Shown one piece after another: positions 1 through 8,894 of a stretch of DNA of 64,000 nt. The DNA lies in contig CANNDZ010000001.1 in NCBI GenBank assembly GCA_947503575.1, positions 1,054,001-1,118,000 on the forward strand, in the 5' to 3' direction. How positions within the stretch are numbered: position 1 is the first letter of the stretch; every line of letters starts with the position of its first letter. The notes beneath the pieces were generated by a model, which was given only the letters and a program-made list of their open reading frames with translations, had not been told where the DNA came from and ran no database searches. The translations under genes were made by a program, and so were the position numbers. This DNA is from an uncultured Kordiimonas sp. GTDB taxonomy: Bacteria > Pseudomonadota > Alphaproteobacteria > Sphingomonadales > Kordiimonadaceae.

Positions 1-91
1 CTATGCATGTTGGCGTTTTGATGATTTGAAGTTCCTAGGCGCTATTGCCGCACGAAGTTCTGTTGGCGTTCTGAACGCCAATGCCGAGTGA
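1..91 (+). CDS. C-terminal tail of an unidentified protein, cut by the window edge
   Basis: An open frame enters from the left edge and stops at TGA 89-91, 21 bases before the first ParB-like gene. The 29 visible residues (ending GVLNANAE) carry no diagnostic motif. In similar alphaproteobacterial loci a recombinase often precedes a ParB pair, but nothing here proves that, so no function is given. Confidence 0.3.
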   Translation, partial: YACWRFDDLKFLGAIAARSSVGVLNANAE

Positions 92-112
92 CCGACAACT
101 GAAAGGAGAAAC

Positions 113-1021
113 ATGATGTTGGACGATACGCCAGAGACGGCTGAGATGATCCCGGTGGATCAGATCGAAGTCTTAAACTCTAGAGACCGAAACCTCAAAG
201 TATTTGAGGAGATTGTCGAAAACATTAAGGCTATTGGGCTTAAGAAACCCATCACGGTTTCCAGGCGAACCGAAGACGCAGAGGCATCAGCCCCCTACAT
301 ACTGGTGTGTGGTGAGGGACGCCTGAACGCATTCAAAGTTCTTGGAGAGGCCAAAATTCCAGCACTTGTGATTGACGTGACCGAAGAAGACGCTTTGATT
401 ATGAGCCTCGCCGAGAACATTGCGCGACGCGGGTACAGACCGCTTGAAGTTTTGGCTGATATTGAAGCGTTGAGAAAAAGGGGACATTCCGCAAAGGAGA
501 TCATCCGAAAGACCGGCCTCTCAAGCAAATATGTTTACGACGTTGTGTTTCTGATTGAGAAAGGTGAGGAGCGGCTTGTTGAGGGCGTCCAGCGTGGCCG
601 GATACCGCTGACGGCCGCTCTTGAGATAGCGCGGGCCAAAGATGGTAATGAGAATTTGGGTGATATGCTTGAGGAAGCTTATCAGACAGGGCAGCTCAAA
701 GGGAAACAACTAATAGAGGCCAAGCGACTGGTTGAGAAGCGAGCGACGCACGGACCAAGTAGGAGAGGGGCTGAACAGCGCAAACCGCCGACAACGAGTG
801 CTAACTTGGTTCGCACCTACCAGAGAGAAGTCGAGCGTCAACGAAAAATGGTTCTGAAAGCAGACCATACGCATCAGCAATTTCTACTCGTTGTAGAATG
901 TCTAAAGAGTCTGTTCAGCAACGACAGTTTTGTGGCGCTGCTAAGGGCACAGGATTTGACAACTTTGCCTCAGTGCTTGGGTGATAGGTTACAGATTCAA
1001 CAAGAGGAGAAAATAGCGTGA
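113..1021 (+). CDS. ParB/RepB-like nuclease-domain protein
   Basis: This 302-residue protein has a ParB/Srx-type N-terminal domain at about residues 13-110. It includes the conserved GEGRLNAF segment (ParB box region, near residue 67) and the LAENIARR segment. A helix-turn-helix follows (about 125-165, around GHSAKEIIRKTGLSSKYVY). The C-terminus is basic and probably a coiled linker. ParB-fold proteins bind DNA and, in this branch, are found as pairs on plasmids and mobile modules rather than as chromosomal ParB with ParA. No ParA is present here. A ribosome-binding site (GGAG, 103-106) precedes the ATG pair at 113/116. The gene overlaps the next by four bases (GTGA), so the two are probably translationally coupled. 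The molecular role is inferred from the fold only. Confidence 0.8.
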   Translation: MMLDDTPETAEMIPVDQIEVLNSRDRNLKVFEEIVENIKAIGLKKPITVSRRTEDAEASAPYILVCGEGRLNAFKVLGEAKIPALVIDVTEEDALIMSLAENIARRGYRPLEVLADIEALRKRGHSAKEIIRKTGLSSKYVYDVVFLIEKGEERLVEGVQRGRIPLTAALEIARAKDGNENLGDMLEEAYQTGQLKGKQLIEAKRLVEKRATHGPSRRGAEQRKPPTTSANLVRTYQREVERQRKMVLKADHTHQQFLLVVECLKSLFSNDSFVALLRAQDLTTLPQCLGDRLQIQQEEKIA

Positions 1022-1998
1022 GTAAAAAGGCCAAAGTGAATGAGATTTTTCCCGGTGTTAGAGGCGCAGCCAGCGGTGACGCGGATATCGTCAGTACTTA
1101 TAAAAAAGCACCGCTCAACCCACTCCTTGGATTTGAATTGGAAACCTATCAAATACCAATTGGTGACCTACAGCCCAGTAAAAGGGTAGCAGAAGGTATT
1201 ATCACAACACGCAAGTTTAAGCAGATCGTTTCATCTATCGAAGAGATCGGACTCATTGAGCCTCTCTCCATTGTTCGATTGGGCGAGGATGAGGATGGCT
1301 TCCTTTTGTTGGATGGTCACTTGAGAGCGCTGGCACTCAAACAATTGACGCGTAGTGTGGCTCCTTGCTTAATTGCGGTCGATGACGAGACTTATACATA
1401 CAACCACCGTATCAACAGGCTTTCGACCGTGCAGGAGCACTATATGATCCGTCGCGCTATCGACCGGGGCGTGAGTAAAGAGCGGCTCGCGAAAGCATTT
1501 GATGTAAACCTAAGTTCAATTAATCGCCGAGTGAGCCTTCTAGACGGGATTTGTCCTAAAGCAGTTGAACTCCTTAAAGACAGACAATTCACACCAGGGC
1601 TTTCAAGATTCCTAAGAAAGATGAAGGCTGTTCGACAGATAGAGGCGGTCGAGTTGATGATTGCTGGCGATAGCTTTACGGAAGCACATGCTGCTGCCTT
1701 GTTGAAGGCAACTAAACCTGAACAACGGTCAGACTATGTTGCCAAAAAGACGAAGAACGAACGGGTTCCTATCGAACGGATCGTGAAACTGGAAAAAGAG
1801 ATGGATAAAGTGCAAGGACAGTATCAATCGGCTGAAGAGAGCTATGGTAGCGACTTGCTACAGCTGACGGCCGCGCGCGGTTATATTCGGAAGTTATTGA
1901 GCAACCAAAAGGTCAACCAGTTTCTGGTCGATCATGAAGCCGAAATTTTGTCTCAACTTGGATTGGTTTTAGAGAATGAAGCATCAGCTAAAGTATGA
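1018..1998 (+). CDS. ParB/RepB-like protein with RepB C-terminal domain (copy A)
   Basis: This 326-residue protein has an N-terminal ParB-like domain (about residues 45-125; LDGHLRALAL corresponds to the ParB box) and a C-terminal region typical of plasmid partition RepB proteins (about 140-300; helix-turn-helix around KERLAKAFDVNLSSINRR, then ICPKAVELLKDRQFTPGL). It starts with GTG inside the stop of the preceding ParB gene. The last two thirds are repeated almost unchanged in protein sequence at 9921-10520, next to a second WecA gene. The pairing of ParB and WecA is therefore duplicated within 12 kb. The function could be DNA binding or partition of a mobile module; this is inferred from the family. 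Confidence 0.8.
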   Translation: MSKKAKVNEIFPGVRGAASGDADIVSTYKKAPLNPLLGFELETYQIPIGDLQPSKRVAEGIITTRKFKQIVSSIEEIGLIEPLSIVRLGEDEDGFLLLDGHLRALALKQLTRSVAPCLIAVDDETYTYNHRINRLSTVQEHYMIRRAIDRGVSKERLAKAFDVNLSSINRRVSLLDGICPKAVELLKDRQFTPGLSRFLRKMKAVRQIEAVELMIAGDSFTEAHAAALLKATKPEQRSDYVAKKTKNERVPIERIVKLEKEMDKVQGQYQSAEESYGSDLLQLTAARGYIRKLLSNQKVNQFLVDHEAEILSQLGLVLENEASAKV

Positions 1999-2081
1999 CA
2001 GAATGGTTTGCCGATAGTGGATATTGTTATCGACGAAAACACATTGAGTGTCAGTCCCGCGTATCACATGCCGAAGTTGAT

Positions 2082-3110
2082 TTACTCCGCGGGCTTTGCA
2101 TCAAGGCGATGACCAGCATATTTTGCTGCTGCCGCAAGGATGAAAACCTCCGTCAAGAAAAGAAGGTACGTTCCCGCATTGCTAACAAGTGAAAGTGCGC
2201 CAAAAAGACCTATGTTGCTCATGTAAAAAAGTAACGTGCGTTTTGTACCAGAGATACCGATTAGCAGGTGGTGTAAATGATCTCGTCCCGCATAGAAGGC
2301 ATTTTCTCTATTTGAGCGCCGCTTGATCACGACACGCAGACAATCTAGCGTCGGAATGGCAAGCCACAGAAAGATCGTATCAGCATAAATTGTGATGTTT
2401 GCGTCCACATTGTAAGTGAGGATCGCAACAGAACCTACGAGAATGCCAAGAGCATAGGCACCACCGTCGCCGAGGAAAAACTCGCCCTTCATATTGTAAA
2501 CAAACATGATGCCCAATGCTGAAGCCAAGAAGAGGCATATCGCTTGGCGGTGGGGGTTTGTTGCGACCAGCGCCATGATAATCATCAGTATCAGGCTAAT
2601 TCCAATAACGCCGCCATTGAAACCATCCATCATGTTGAATGAGATCACCAATGTCATCAAGCAAAGTATGGTAAACGCTCCTCCAATCCACGGCCCCAGT
2701 TCAGTGGTATAGCCAAAGGACCACATCAGCCCATCAAGTCGAAGCTCTGGAACCCATAGTACCAAGAGCGCAGAGGTCGCGCCTATGAGAGTTAGACGAA
2801 TCTGCCAACTGAGCCGTAGGCGATCATCGATGATCCCTAGAATGCCAACCAAGATGGTGCAAAAGGCGATTCCAACCATCCGTGTGCTGGCCTCGAATAC
2901 GTAATGGTTGATGATTATGAAAATCGCGAGACCACCTACCATGAGAGCTCCAACAAGAGGCGTCGGCAGAGCATGCTTCTTGTGAGCTTCGTTAGCCGGG
3001 TCGTCCATCACCCCGATCAACTCGCCAAAATATCGAGCATTCAGTGCGATAAGCAGCACCGACATGATACCCAAATACGCGATGATTAAACTCATTACTA
3101 TGAACCCCAA
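2082..3110 (-). CDS. WecA/MraY-family undecaprenyl-phosphate sugar-1-phosphate transferase (copy A)
   Basis: This 342-residue polytopic membrane protein of the MraY/WecA family transfers a sugar-1-phosphate (typically GlcNAc- or a related hexosamine phosphate) from UDP-sugar onto undecaprenyl phosphate, starting a surface polysaccharide repeat unit. Family signatures are visible: the acidic pair in IIDDRLRL (Mg site), NMMDGFNGGVIG, FLGDGGAYALG and the histidine loop DHLHHLL. Hydrophobic segments run the full length. The ATG at 3110 matches the conserved N-terminus of copy B (12525-13553), which is about 85% identical by eye. Its 3' end faces the ParB copy A stop 83 bases away. Sugar specificity cannot be read from the sequence. 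Confidence 0.88.
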   Translation of the reverse strand: MGFIVMSLIIAYLGIMSVLLIALNARYFGELIGVMDDPANEAHKKHALPTPLVGALMVGGLAIFIIINHYVFEASTRMVGIAFCTILVGILGIIDDRLRLSWQIRLTLIGATSALLVLWVPELRLDGLMWSFGYTTELGPWIGGAFTILCLMTLVISFNMMDGFNGGVIGISLILMIIMALVATNPHRQAICLFLASALGIMFVYNMKGEFFLGDGGAYALGILVGSVAILTYNVDANITIYADTIFLWLAIPTLDCLRVVIKRRSNRENAFYAGRDHLHHLLIGISGTKRTLLFYMSNIGLFGALSLVSNAGTYLLFLTEVFILAAAAKYAGHRLDAKPAE

Positions 3111-3294
3111 GAGTTGCTTGTCTAACGGATTATTGATCGCTCAAAACCACGATTCTATTAGACATCACTTATACTACGGTTAAACTTTATTGGAAATTTT
3201 TATTGGATACTGTGAAGTTGCAGCGTGCCTTGCTGATCACGACCTCGGTGGGGAGACTAAGACTCTACGGAAGTTGAGTACTTTTTTGAGTTGC

Positions 3295-3453
3295 TCAAAC
3301 AAGGTGGTTTTTGCTGTTTTCGTCAAACACTTGAGGCAAAAGCTGGACAACTGCGTCATCAGGTAGTTCGGCCATAGAATGCAGGACATTGGCGGCGTCA
3401 TATTGACCTTCACCGTTTTTACCCAGCCTTGAAACCACCCTTAGCGCTTTCAT
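3295..3453 (-). CDS. Small hypothetical protein, 52 aa
   Basis: A complete minus-strand frame, ATG at 3453 to TGA at 3295, encodes 52 residues (starting MKALRVVSRLGKNGEGQYD, ending ENSKNHLV) with protein-like composition and a helical acidic middle. It lies between the recombinase gene and WecA copy A. No clear ribosome-binding site precedes it. It may be a real small gene or the tail of a decayed one; no family is recognised. Confidence 0.3.
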   Translation of the reverse strand: MKALRVVSRLGKNGEGQYDAANVLHSMAELPDDAVVQLLPQVFDENSKNHLV

Positions 3454-3628
3454 CCAACTTCATGAACCAGCTGATAAGCCCATGGTTGCGAGACAACGAG
3501 GGCTTAACTTTTTTGCTTGTTACAGCTTTGAGCAGCTCCACGCGTCGTTTCGTTGATATGCAAACAACGCATCGTTTGATATGCGGAGTTTACTTTTGGC
3601 CGGAAGCTGTTGGCGGTTTTTGCTCCTC

Positions 3629-5299
3629 TTAAAACCTCAGTTTGTCTCGTTGCGCTTTCCAGTCTTGCGTATAGTTACCAGCTTTTAGCACTTCCAAACT
3701 AAGCGACCTCGGCTGCGTGCCCTCCAGTATCGCAGTTTGGATATCTGGCGCCAACAAAGCCAGCTTCAGATGCTTGTAGATATAGCTCTCCTGCAATCCG
3801 ACGAGCCCTGCAATGTCCCCAACTGTCCTGGCCCGGCCACTCCTCACCATGTCCAACCAGCCATGGGCTTGCGCCAGCATCTTTATAAGCGGCAGGTTTT
3901 TGTGCGTGCTATCCGCGGCGATCACCAGTGTGTCTTCGGAATGACGCCTTTTGAGGCGTGTTTTGATACCCACCTCGCGTATGGATGGGTTGGCATTTTT
4001 GATCCCAACTGCTGTTAGCAACACGCTCCGGTCATGGCTGATGCAGATGCCCTCCGTCGTCACAACAATCCTTTTCACCGTGGAGCGCAATAACTCACTA
4101 GACTTGCCTTTATTAGCCTGCGCTCCCAAGCTATTCGCTTTGTCGAGATAATCAGAAAGTTCAGCGGCACTGATCTCAGGCTTTGCCTCTATCATCCAAG
4201 TCTGAAGCATTACTTGATCGGTAAGAACTGATCCCAGCCAACCACTGACGATACCCTCAACCTTGCTGGCGCTGATGCGCTGCACGCTGCCGGCACTTCG
4301 CTCTTTGTTTTGAAGCACGGCCCGGTTGACATAATAGCGGTACCGTCTGCCTTTTTTGTTGGCGTGACTAGGCGTAAAACCATTGCCGTTTTCGTCAAAC
4401 AGCAGGCCCGTGAGCGGAGACTGAGTTACTCGGCGCTTTTGGCGACTTGCGGTATTTCGGGAGAGTTGCTGTTGCACCTGTGACCATAATGCATCATCAA
4501 TAATCTCTTCATGCTGGCCTTCATAGAGTTTGTCGCGGTGCCGGATGTGACCGATGTAGATGGGATTGTTGAGTATCTTGTATAGACTGCCTCGGCTGAT
4601 TGTCTTGCCTCCGAGCTGCTGGCCCTTTTTGGTCTGCCAACGTTTAGATTTGATCCCCCGTGTTTCCAGCTCAGCCTGAAGGCGTCGAACACAGCCAAGT
4701 TCATGATAAAGCTCGAAGAGGGTGCAAACTTGTTCTGCTTCTTTGGCCACGACTTTCAGGGTGCGCCCACTGGGTTCATAGCCAAGCGGAGGCACGCCGC
4801 CCATCCACATCCCTTTTTTCTTTGATGCGGCTATCTTGTCGCGTATGCGCTCTGCCGTGACCTCCCGCTCATATTGTGCGAAAGAGAGCAGCACATTGAG
4901 CGTCAGGCGCCCCATGGAGGAGGTGGTGTTGAACTGCTGGGTAACCGAGACGAAGGAGACACTGTGTTTGTCGAAGACCTCAACCAGTTTGGCAAAGTCT
5001 GCGAGGGACCTTGTGAGCCGGTCCACTTTATAAACCACAACGATCTGAACGTGACCCTCTTCAATATCTGCAATGAGTTGCTTTAGAGCCGGCCGCTCCA
5101 AATTACCACCCGATTTGCCACCATCCTCATAGCGCTTGTCCAATAGAGACCAACCCTCGAACCGCTGTGACCCGATGAAGGCTGCACAGGCTTCATATTG
5201 AGCGTCCAGGCTATTGAACTCTTGCTCCAGACCTTCTTCGGATGATTTACGACAATAAATGGCGCAGCGTTTAAGTTCCGCTTTGCTGGCGCCGTCCAT
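3629..5299 (-). CDS. Large serine site-specific recombinase
   Basis: This 556-residue member of the resolvase/invertase family has a long C-terminal recombinase domain. The N-terminal catalytic domain (about residues 10-155) shows the nucleophile serine in YCRKSSEEG and the arginine-rich active-site segment KVDRLTRSLADF. The LSFAQYEREVTAERIRDKI helix follows. The recombinase domain (about 165-300; GGVPPLGYEP, ILNNPIYIGHIRHRD) follows that, and the C-terminus ends in a helix-turn-helix (about 495-520). It probably integrates or excises the surrounding module. The start overlaps the stop of the DUF2924 gene (TGATG). No second recombinase of this type is seen in the window. Confidence 0.9.
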   Translation of the reverse strand: MDGASKAELKRCAIYCRKSSEEGLEQEFNSLDAQYEACAAFIGSQRFEGWSLLDKRYEDGGKSGGNLERPALKQLIADIEEGHVQIVVVYKVDRLTRSLADFAKLVEVFDKHSVSFVSVTQQFNTTSSMGRLTLNVLLSFAQYEREVTAERIRDKIAASKKKGMWMGGVPPLGYEPSGRTLKVVAKEAEQVCTLFELYHELGCVRRLQAELETRGIKSKRWQTKKGQQLGGKTISRGSLYKILNNPIYIGHIRHRDKLYEGQHEEIIDDALWSQVQQQLSRNTASRQKRRVTQSPLTGLLFDENGNGFTPSHANKKGRRYRYYVNRAVLQNKERSAGSVQRISASKVEGIVSGWLGSVLTDQVMLQTWMIEAKPEISAAELSDYLDKANSLGAQANKGKSSELLRSTVKRIVVTTEGICISHDRSVLLTAVGIKNANPSIREVGIKTRLKRRHSEDTLVIAADSTHKNLPLIKMLAQAHGWLDMVRSGRARTVGDIAGLVGLQESYIYKHLKLALLAPDIQTAILEGTQPRSLSLEVLKAGNYTQDWKAQRDKLRF

Positions 5300-5739
5300 C
5301 AGTTTTTGACCTTGAGGCCGAAGAAGGCGGGCCCGGACCAGCGGGTGCCGGTGATGAGCCGCGCAACTTCACTGAGGCTTTTGTAGAGTTCGCCTTCATA
5401 CTCGACACCGTTAAGGCGTTGGATCACGGTATAGCGTTTGCCCTGCCAGTCCCTGACATACTGGGTGCCAGGCGCGTAAATGGGGGTATCCTTGAGCCGG
5501 TAGGCTGGGTTGCGCTCAAAGCATTTGGCGAGATGCTTGAGCTGCGCTTTGGTGTGTTTGTCGAGGCCACCCTCTTGGACGGCCTGAATGTCCCAGGCGA
5601 GAATGTTGCGGGTGAGGCGGCACGGTGTGCCGGTCAGGTGATCGTCGCCATAGAGACTGTTCCACAAGTGTTTGACATCTGCGTTCTTGAGCCTGCTAAG
5701 CGCGTCCAGCGTTAGACCCTGAATGTCAGCCATTGTCAT
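5299..5739 (-). CDS. DUF2924 family protein
   Basis: This 146-residue protein resembles DUF2924, a family regularly encoded immediately upstream of serine recombinases in alphaproteobacterial prophage-like modules. Characteristic features are the N-terminal helical part with LTRNILAWDIQAVQEGGLD and the C-terminal GKRYTVIQRLNGVEYEGELY / SLSEVARLITGTRWSGPAFFGL segment. The latter resembles a small DNA-binding fold. I chose the ATG at 5739 because GGAGAGGTGAC lies directly upstream; the frame is open further up to 5787. The stop overlaps the recombinase start, indicating co-translation. It is possibly a recombinase accessory factor, but this is inferred from context. Confidence 0.75.
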   Translation of the reverse strand: MTMADIQGLTLDALSRLKNADVKHLWNSLYGDDHLTGTPCRLTRNILAWDIQAVQEGGLDKHTKAQLKHLAKCFERNPAYRLKDTPIYAPGTQYVRDWQGKRYTVIQRLNGVEYEGELYKSLSEVARLITGTRWSGPAFFGLKVKN

Positions 5740-5797
5740 GTCACCTCTCCATTTGGTTCGGTGACACTGACGCTCCGTTTGCCTCAACAGTCCAGTC

Positions 5798-6223
5798 TTA
5801 TCTCTGTGTGTTGTTTTCTCCGTACACGTCCCGCAGTACCTTCATAAAGGGTTTTGGCGGCTCCATGGGGTCGCCTGCATTATGGAGGTCAATAAACTCC
5901 TCTTCAGACATTCTCGGTGGAGCGACCAAAACACCATATCTTTGGCCTCCATTCTCAGTCGGCAAATCATAGGTTTCCAGTAGGCGTTGTAGCTCTTTGA
6001 GTGCTCTGCCTCCTTTCTGGATGGCGAGAAACTGCAGGCGCAACAATAATGCCTCAAGCGCCGTTACCCGCTGACGTTTTCCGTCTAACGTGACGTGATG
6101 GTGCTTGGACGCAATGTCGCGGACGATCGTTTTGCGGTTTATAGAGCCTTTCGGGCGGCCTCTTTTGTTTCTGACTTCACTTGGTTTGATTTGCCCAGAC
6201 ACAGGCGGATCTTTGTATCCCAT
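5798..6223 (-). CDS. DUF5681 domain protein (first of two)
   Basis: This 141-residue protein opens with a GYKDPP ... RNKRGRPKGSIN motif, the hallmark of DUF5681 proteins found in phage-like and mobile modules. The N-terminal basic stretch looks like an AT-hook (RGRPKG), suggesting DNA binding. The rest is helical with basic and aromatic residues. It lies 11 bases downstream of the second DUF5681 gene on the same strand and 58 bases before DUF2924, in one apparent operon. The exact role of the family is unknown. Confidence 0.7.
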   Translation of the reverse strand: MGYKDPPVSGQIKPSEVRNKRGRPKGSINRKTIVRDIASKHHHVTLDGKRQRVTALEALLLRLQFLAIQKGGRALKELQRLLETYDLPTENGGQRYGVLVAPPRMSEEEFIDLHNAGDPMEPPKPFMKVLRDVYGENNTQR

Positions 6224-6234
6224 TTTCGCCTCCT

Positions 6235-6729
6235 TTATTGCCGGTCACACCTAAAGATCACCGCATCATCTGGTGGCGGTTGATCTGGACCGCCGAGGGC
6301 CTCTGCCGGCAGGACTTCGCCTGTTTTTTCATAGTGATCACGCAGAAGTCGGTAATCTTCCAAAAGTGGGCTGCTTTTGACCTCGGCCACACCTGTCTTG
6401 ATCTGTGGTCGCAGACTATTGAGCATGCCGTGTTTTTCGAAAGTGTGTATCGCATCGATGATATCGCTGAGTTTACCCTCATTTAATGCCCGATTGACTT
6501 GCGCTTGAAGGCTGGCTTCAAAGGAAGACACTGTTCGCTTCTTACCATTTTCATGAATGGTCACTTCTCTATTCAATAGACCAGTAACACTGATTTCATC
6601 AGCCTTTTTGTCCTTGGGGCGGCCTTTGGGGTTGCCGGACCGACCCTTTTTGAACTGATGCTCTTTTGGTGGTTTGCTGTAGCCAATGCGATAAGGTCTG
6701 TGGGTCAATGGAAGGCCTCCGATATGCAA
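6235..6729 (-). CDS. DUF5681 domain protein (second of two)
   Basis: This 164-residue protein has the classical DUF5681 N-terminus (GYSKPPKEHQFKKGRSGNP followed by KGRPKDK). The middle part is IHENGKKRTVSSFEASLQAQVNRAL, a segment usual for the family. It is a paralogue of the preceding gene but longer, and overlaps the upstream 96-residue gene by 25 bases. Several ATG codons are near the 5' end; the one at 6729 is the longest. Possibly a DNA-binding accessory of the mobile module, by its AT-hook-like motif. Confidence 0.72.
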   Translation of the reverse strand: MHIGGLPLTHRPYRIGYSKPPKEHQFKKGRSGNPKGRPKDKKADEISVTGLLNREVTIHENGKKRTVSSFEASLQAQVNRALNEGKLSDIIDAIHTFEKHGMLNSLRPQIKTGVAEVKSSPLLEDYRLLRDHYEKTGEVLPAEALGGPDQPPPDDAVIFRCDRQ

Positions 6730-6995
6730 GGAAAGTCATAATAGGTAATGTCATTCGGGCAATTCCCATTGAGGATCTCAGCTATTTGCCAACGAGGAAT
6801 TCCTGGGATGGGCACGCATATCGCGTAAATGGGACCATCGCTCGGATCATAGGAGCCTGTTAGTTCACAGGCCTCCAGGAGTTTGTTCTTGCGGATATTG
6901 GACAACATGTTTTGCAGGCGCTCTTGAGAGCCCGGTTCTGCCAGAGAGCCGGTCCCGTTCAATACCTGAAACATGATTTTAGGCGGCGTTTGCAT
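6705..6995 (-). CDS. Hypothetical protein, 96 aa
   Basis: A 96-residue soluble protein with no family I recognise. It is translated from ATG at 6995, overlapping the methyltransferase stop by 17 bases and the DUF5681 start by 25 bases on the same strand. These tight overlaps argue that it is a genuine member of the operon. It is acidic in the centre with several cysteines; no membrane segment or signal peptide is seen. Confidence 0.55.
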   Translation of the reverse strand: MQTPPKIMFQVLNGTGSLAEPGSQERLQNMLSNIRKNKLLEACELTGSYDPSDGPIYAICVPIPGIPRWQIAEILNGNCPNDITYYDFPCISEAFH

Positions 6996-8313
6996 GTTCT
7001 AACCTCCGTTTGCATTCTGTGATCTCGGTGTGTTGATCGAAGGTCCAGCCGGTCGCTGGATTGACTGCCTGTTTGCCGGTCATTTCCTGCCAGCGCCGGA
7101 TAGTGACATCCACATACCTGGGGTCGATTTCAATGAGACGGGCCCGGCGTCCGGTCTGCTCGGCGGCAAGCAATGTGCTGCCGGAACCGCCGCAGGCATC
7201 AAGAACGATGTCGCCTTTGTTGGAACAATCCCGCAGGGCATCAGCGATTAGCGCGGTTGGCTTTACCGTAGGGTGCAGAGCCAGGTCTTCCCTGTGCTCA
7301 GAGTTTATAGAGTTGACGCCTGCATAGTCCCAGACATTGGTCCTATTACGGCCAAACTTGCCAAGTTGCACATTATTGATGTGTTTGGCTTTGCCCTTTT
7401 TGAAGGCAAGGATCAGCTCATGCTTGGATCTCCATAAACTACCCATGCCACCGTTTGACTTGTTCCAGACAATCAAGTTTAGGAGTTGGTCATAAACCGC
7501 GTCACCCGCTGTCATGATCTCGCGAATATGCCGCCAGTCCATGCACAGAAAGTGAACGCTGCCATTTGCACTGTAGAGTGCGAGGTTCTGTAAAATGAGT
7601 TTTAGGAACTCGGTAAATTCCTGCGGGCCCATCTCGCCAGCAGCACAGACAAAGTTTGGGTGACTAATGGCACCTTTGCCGACGGCGAACCCATTGATTG
7701 GCACATTATATGGTAGGTCACAAAAGATGACACAGGCTTTGTCGTCACCCATTATGGCTATAAAACAGCCAGCATTGCGAGCATCACCACAGATGATTTT
7801 ATGGTTTCCCAGTTGCCACACCATTCCTGTTTCCGTGACGATGTCTTCGCTGGTGGAAACTTTTAGGTCAGAGTCTAAAGATGCTGCCTTTTTGTCGCCG
7901 TCCATCAGGAGTTCAAATTCGGGCAGTTCGAAGCCGATTGCGTCAACCGTCAGATCTGGGAGTTCGAGCATAATCTCGGAGAGTTCGACGCGCAGGACGT
8001 CATTATCCCACTTTGCTCCTTCGGCGAGCTTGTTGTCTGCGATGCGGTAGGCCTTTATCTTGGCGGGCGAAAGGTGGTCGACCCTGATGGTGGGTATCTT
8101 CTTTAGGCCAAGGTCCTTTGCTGCCAGCCATCGAGCATGCCCAGCGACAATCCTATGATCTGCGTTGACAATGATTGCCCCAATAAATCCGAATTGCTTG
8201 ATTGCAGCCGCAAGTTTGCGCCGTTGTGCTCGGTTGGGCTTGCGTAATTTTTTATCATAGAGCTCAAGATCACTTGGCTCCAAATATTCTACTGACTGGG
8301 GAATAATAGACAT
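6979..8313 (-). CDS. ParB-domain DNA methyltransferase
   Basis: A fusion of an N-terminal ParB-like domain (about residues 10-95; IVAGHARWLAAKDLGLKKIP is the ParB box region) and a C-terminal site-specific DNA methyltransferase of the N6-adenine/N4-cytosine type. The catalytic motif is CDLPYNVP (a DPPY variant, near residue 205) and the SAM-binding motif DACGGSGST lies near residue 390, so the order is the beta class. Such proteins are common in alphaproteobacterial phages and mobile modules, where they methylate element DNA. I prefer ATG 8313 because GGAG precedes it (minus strand); an in-frame start at 8343 would add ten odd residues. No cognate restriction gene is adjacent. A truncated relative lies at 15907-16104. 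Confidence 0.85.
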   Translation of the reverse strand: MSIIPQSVEYLEPSDLELYDKKLRKPNRAQRRKLAAAIKQFGFIGAIIVNADHRIVAGHARWLAAKDLGLKKIPTIRVDHLSPAKIKAYRIADNKLAEGAKWDNDVLRVELSEIMLELPDLTVDAIGFELPEFELLMDGDKKAASLDSDLKVSTSEDIVTETGMVWQLGNHKIICGDARNAGCFIAIMGDDKACVIFCDLPYNVPINGFAVGKGAISHPNFVCAAGEMGPQEFTEFLKLILQNLALYSANGSVHFLCMDWRHIREIMTAGDAVYDQLLNLIVWNKSNGGMGSLWRSKHELILAFKKGKAKHINNVQLGKFGRNRTNVWDYAGVNSINSEHREDLALHPTVKPTALIADALRDCSNKGDIVLDACGGSGSTLLAAEQTGRRARLIEIDPRYVDVTIRRWQEMTGKQAVNPATGWTFDQHTEITECKRRLEHANAA

Positions 8314-8644
8314 TCCTAATCTCCAAAAAAGAGGTCGACACAAAAAATGTGTTCAACCGAGAAGTCAATTTTGAAGGCGCGACAGTGTCGCCCTTTTCGG
8401 AATATCTGACTGCGATAAGAATTCGCAGCTTTAGTGAGGATTTGGTCGACAGAGCCATACCGAACCCATGAGTAGAGTGTACCGCATGAAACAATCTAAT
8501 CAAGTCCTTAAACGCTATATTTTGTGATGTAGAATTTTTCCTGCCGTTTCGGTGTGCCGTTCATTGCTATCCAAGCAACCGGACGACGCAGTTTTAATAT
8601 AGAAAATTATCGGATTTTACTTCCGACCGCATGCGAGCTAATGT

Positions 8645-8850
8645 GTGGGGGCAGTTGTCAATGGGACAACTGTGAGGCGTTAGAACCTCAGCAAAAACAC
8701 CCAGTCCTCTATGGACCGGGTGGCGTGAAATGTCCAAGGCCGCTCGGATCCGTCCGGGTAGCCTAAACTAGCGCGCACGCATGTTTTTGCCGTGTTCTAA
8801 ACACCCGGTTCGCCAGGTCGCCTCAACACCAAGTTTGGGGGACCTCAATG
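8645..8850 (+). other. Possible structured RNA or leader; gene-free stretch 8314-8894
   Basis: The 580-base gap between the methyltransferase start and the PH-domain gene holds several compact hairpins in a row: CAGTTGTC/GACAACTG (8652-8672), TGAGG/CCTCA (8673-8690), CACCC-GTCC/GGAC-GGGTG (8698-8722) and GTGTT/AACAC (8792-8804). The density and GC content of the stems exceed those of neighbouring spacers. I do not recognise a known RNA family (not tmRNA, SRP, RNase P or a common riboswitch). It could be a leader of the PH-domain gene or an independent small RNA. The remaining part of the gap (8314-8640) shows nothing I can name. Confidence 0.25.
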
Positions 8851-8894
8851 CCCAGTAAGGTTACAGTTCAATTACGGCGGTTTGTCCAAAGGGC

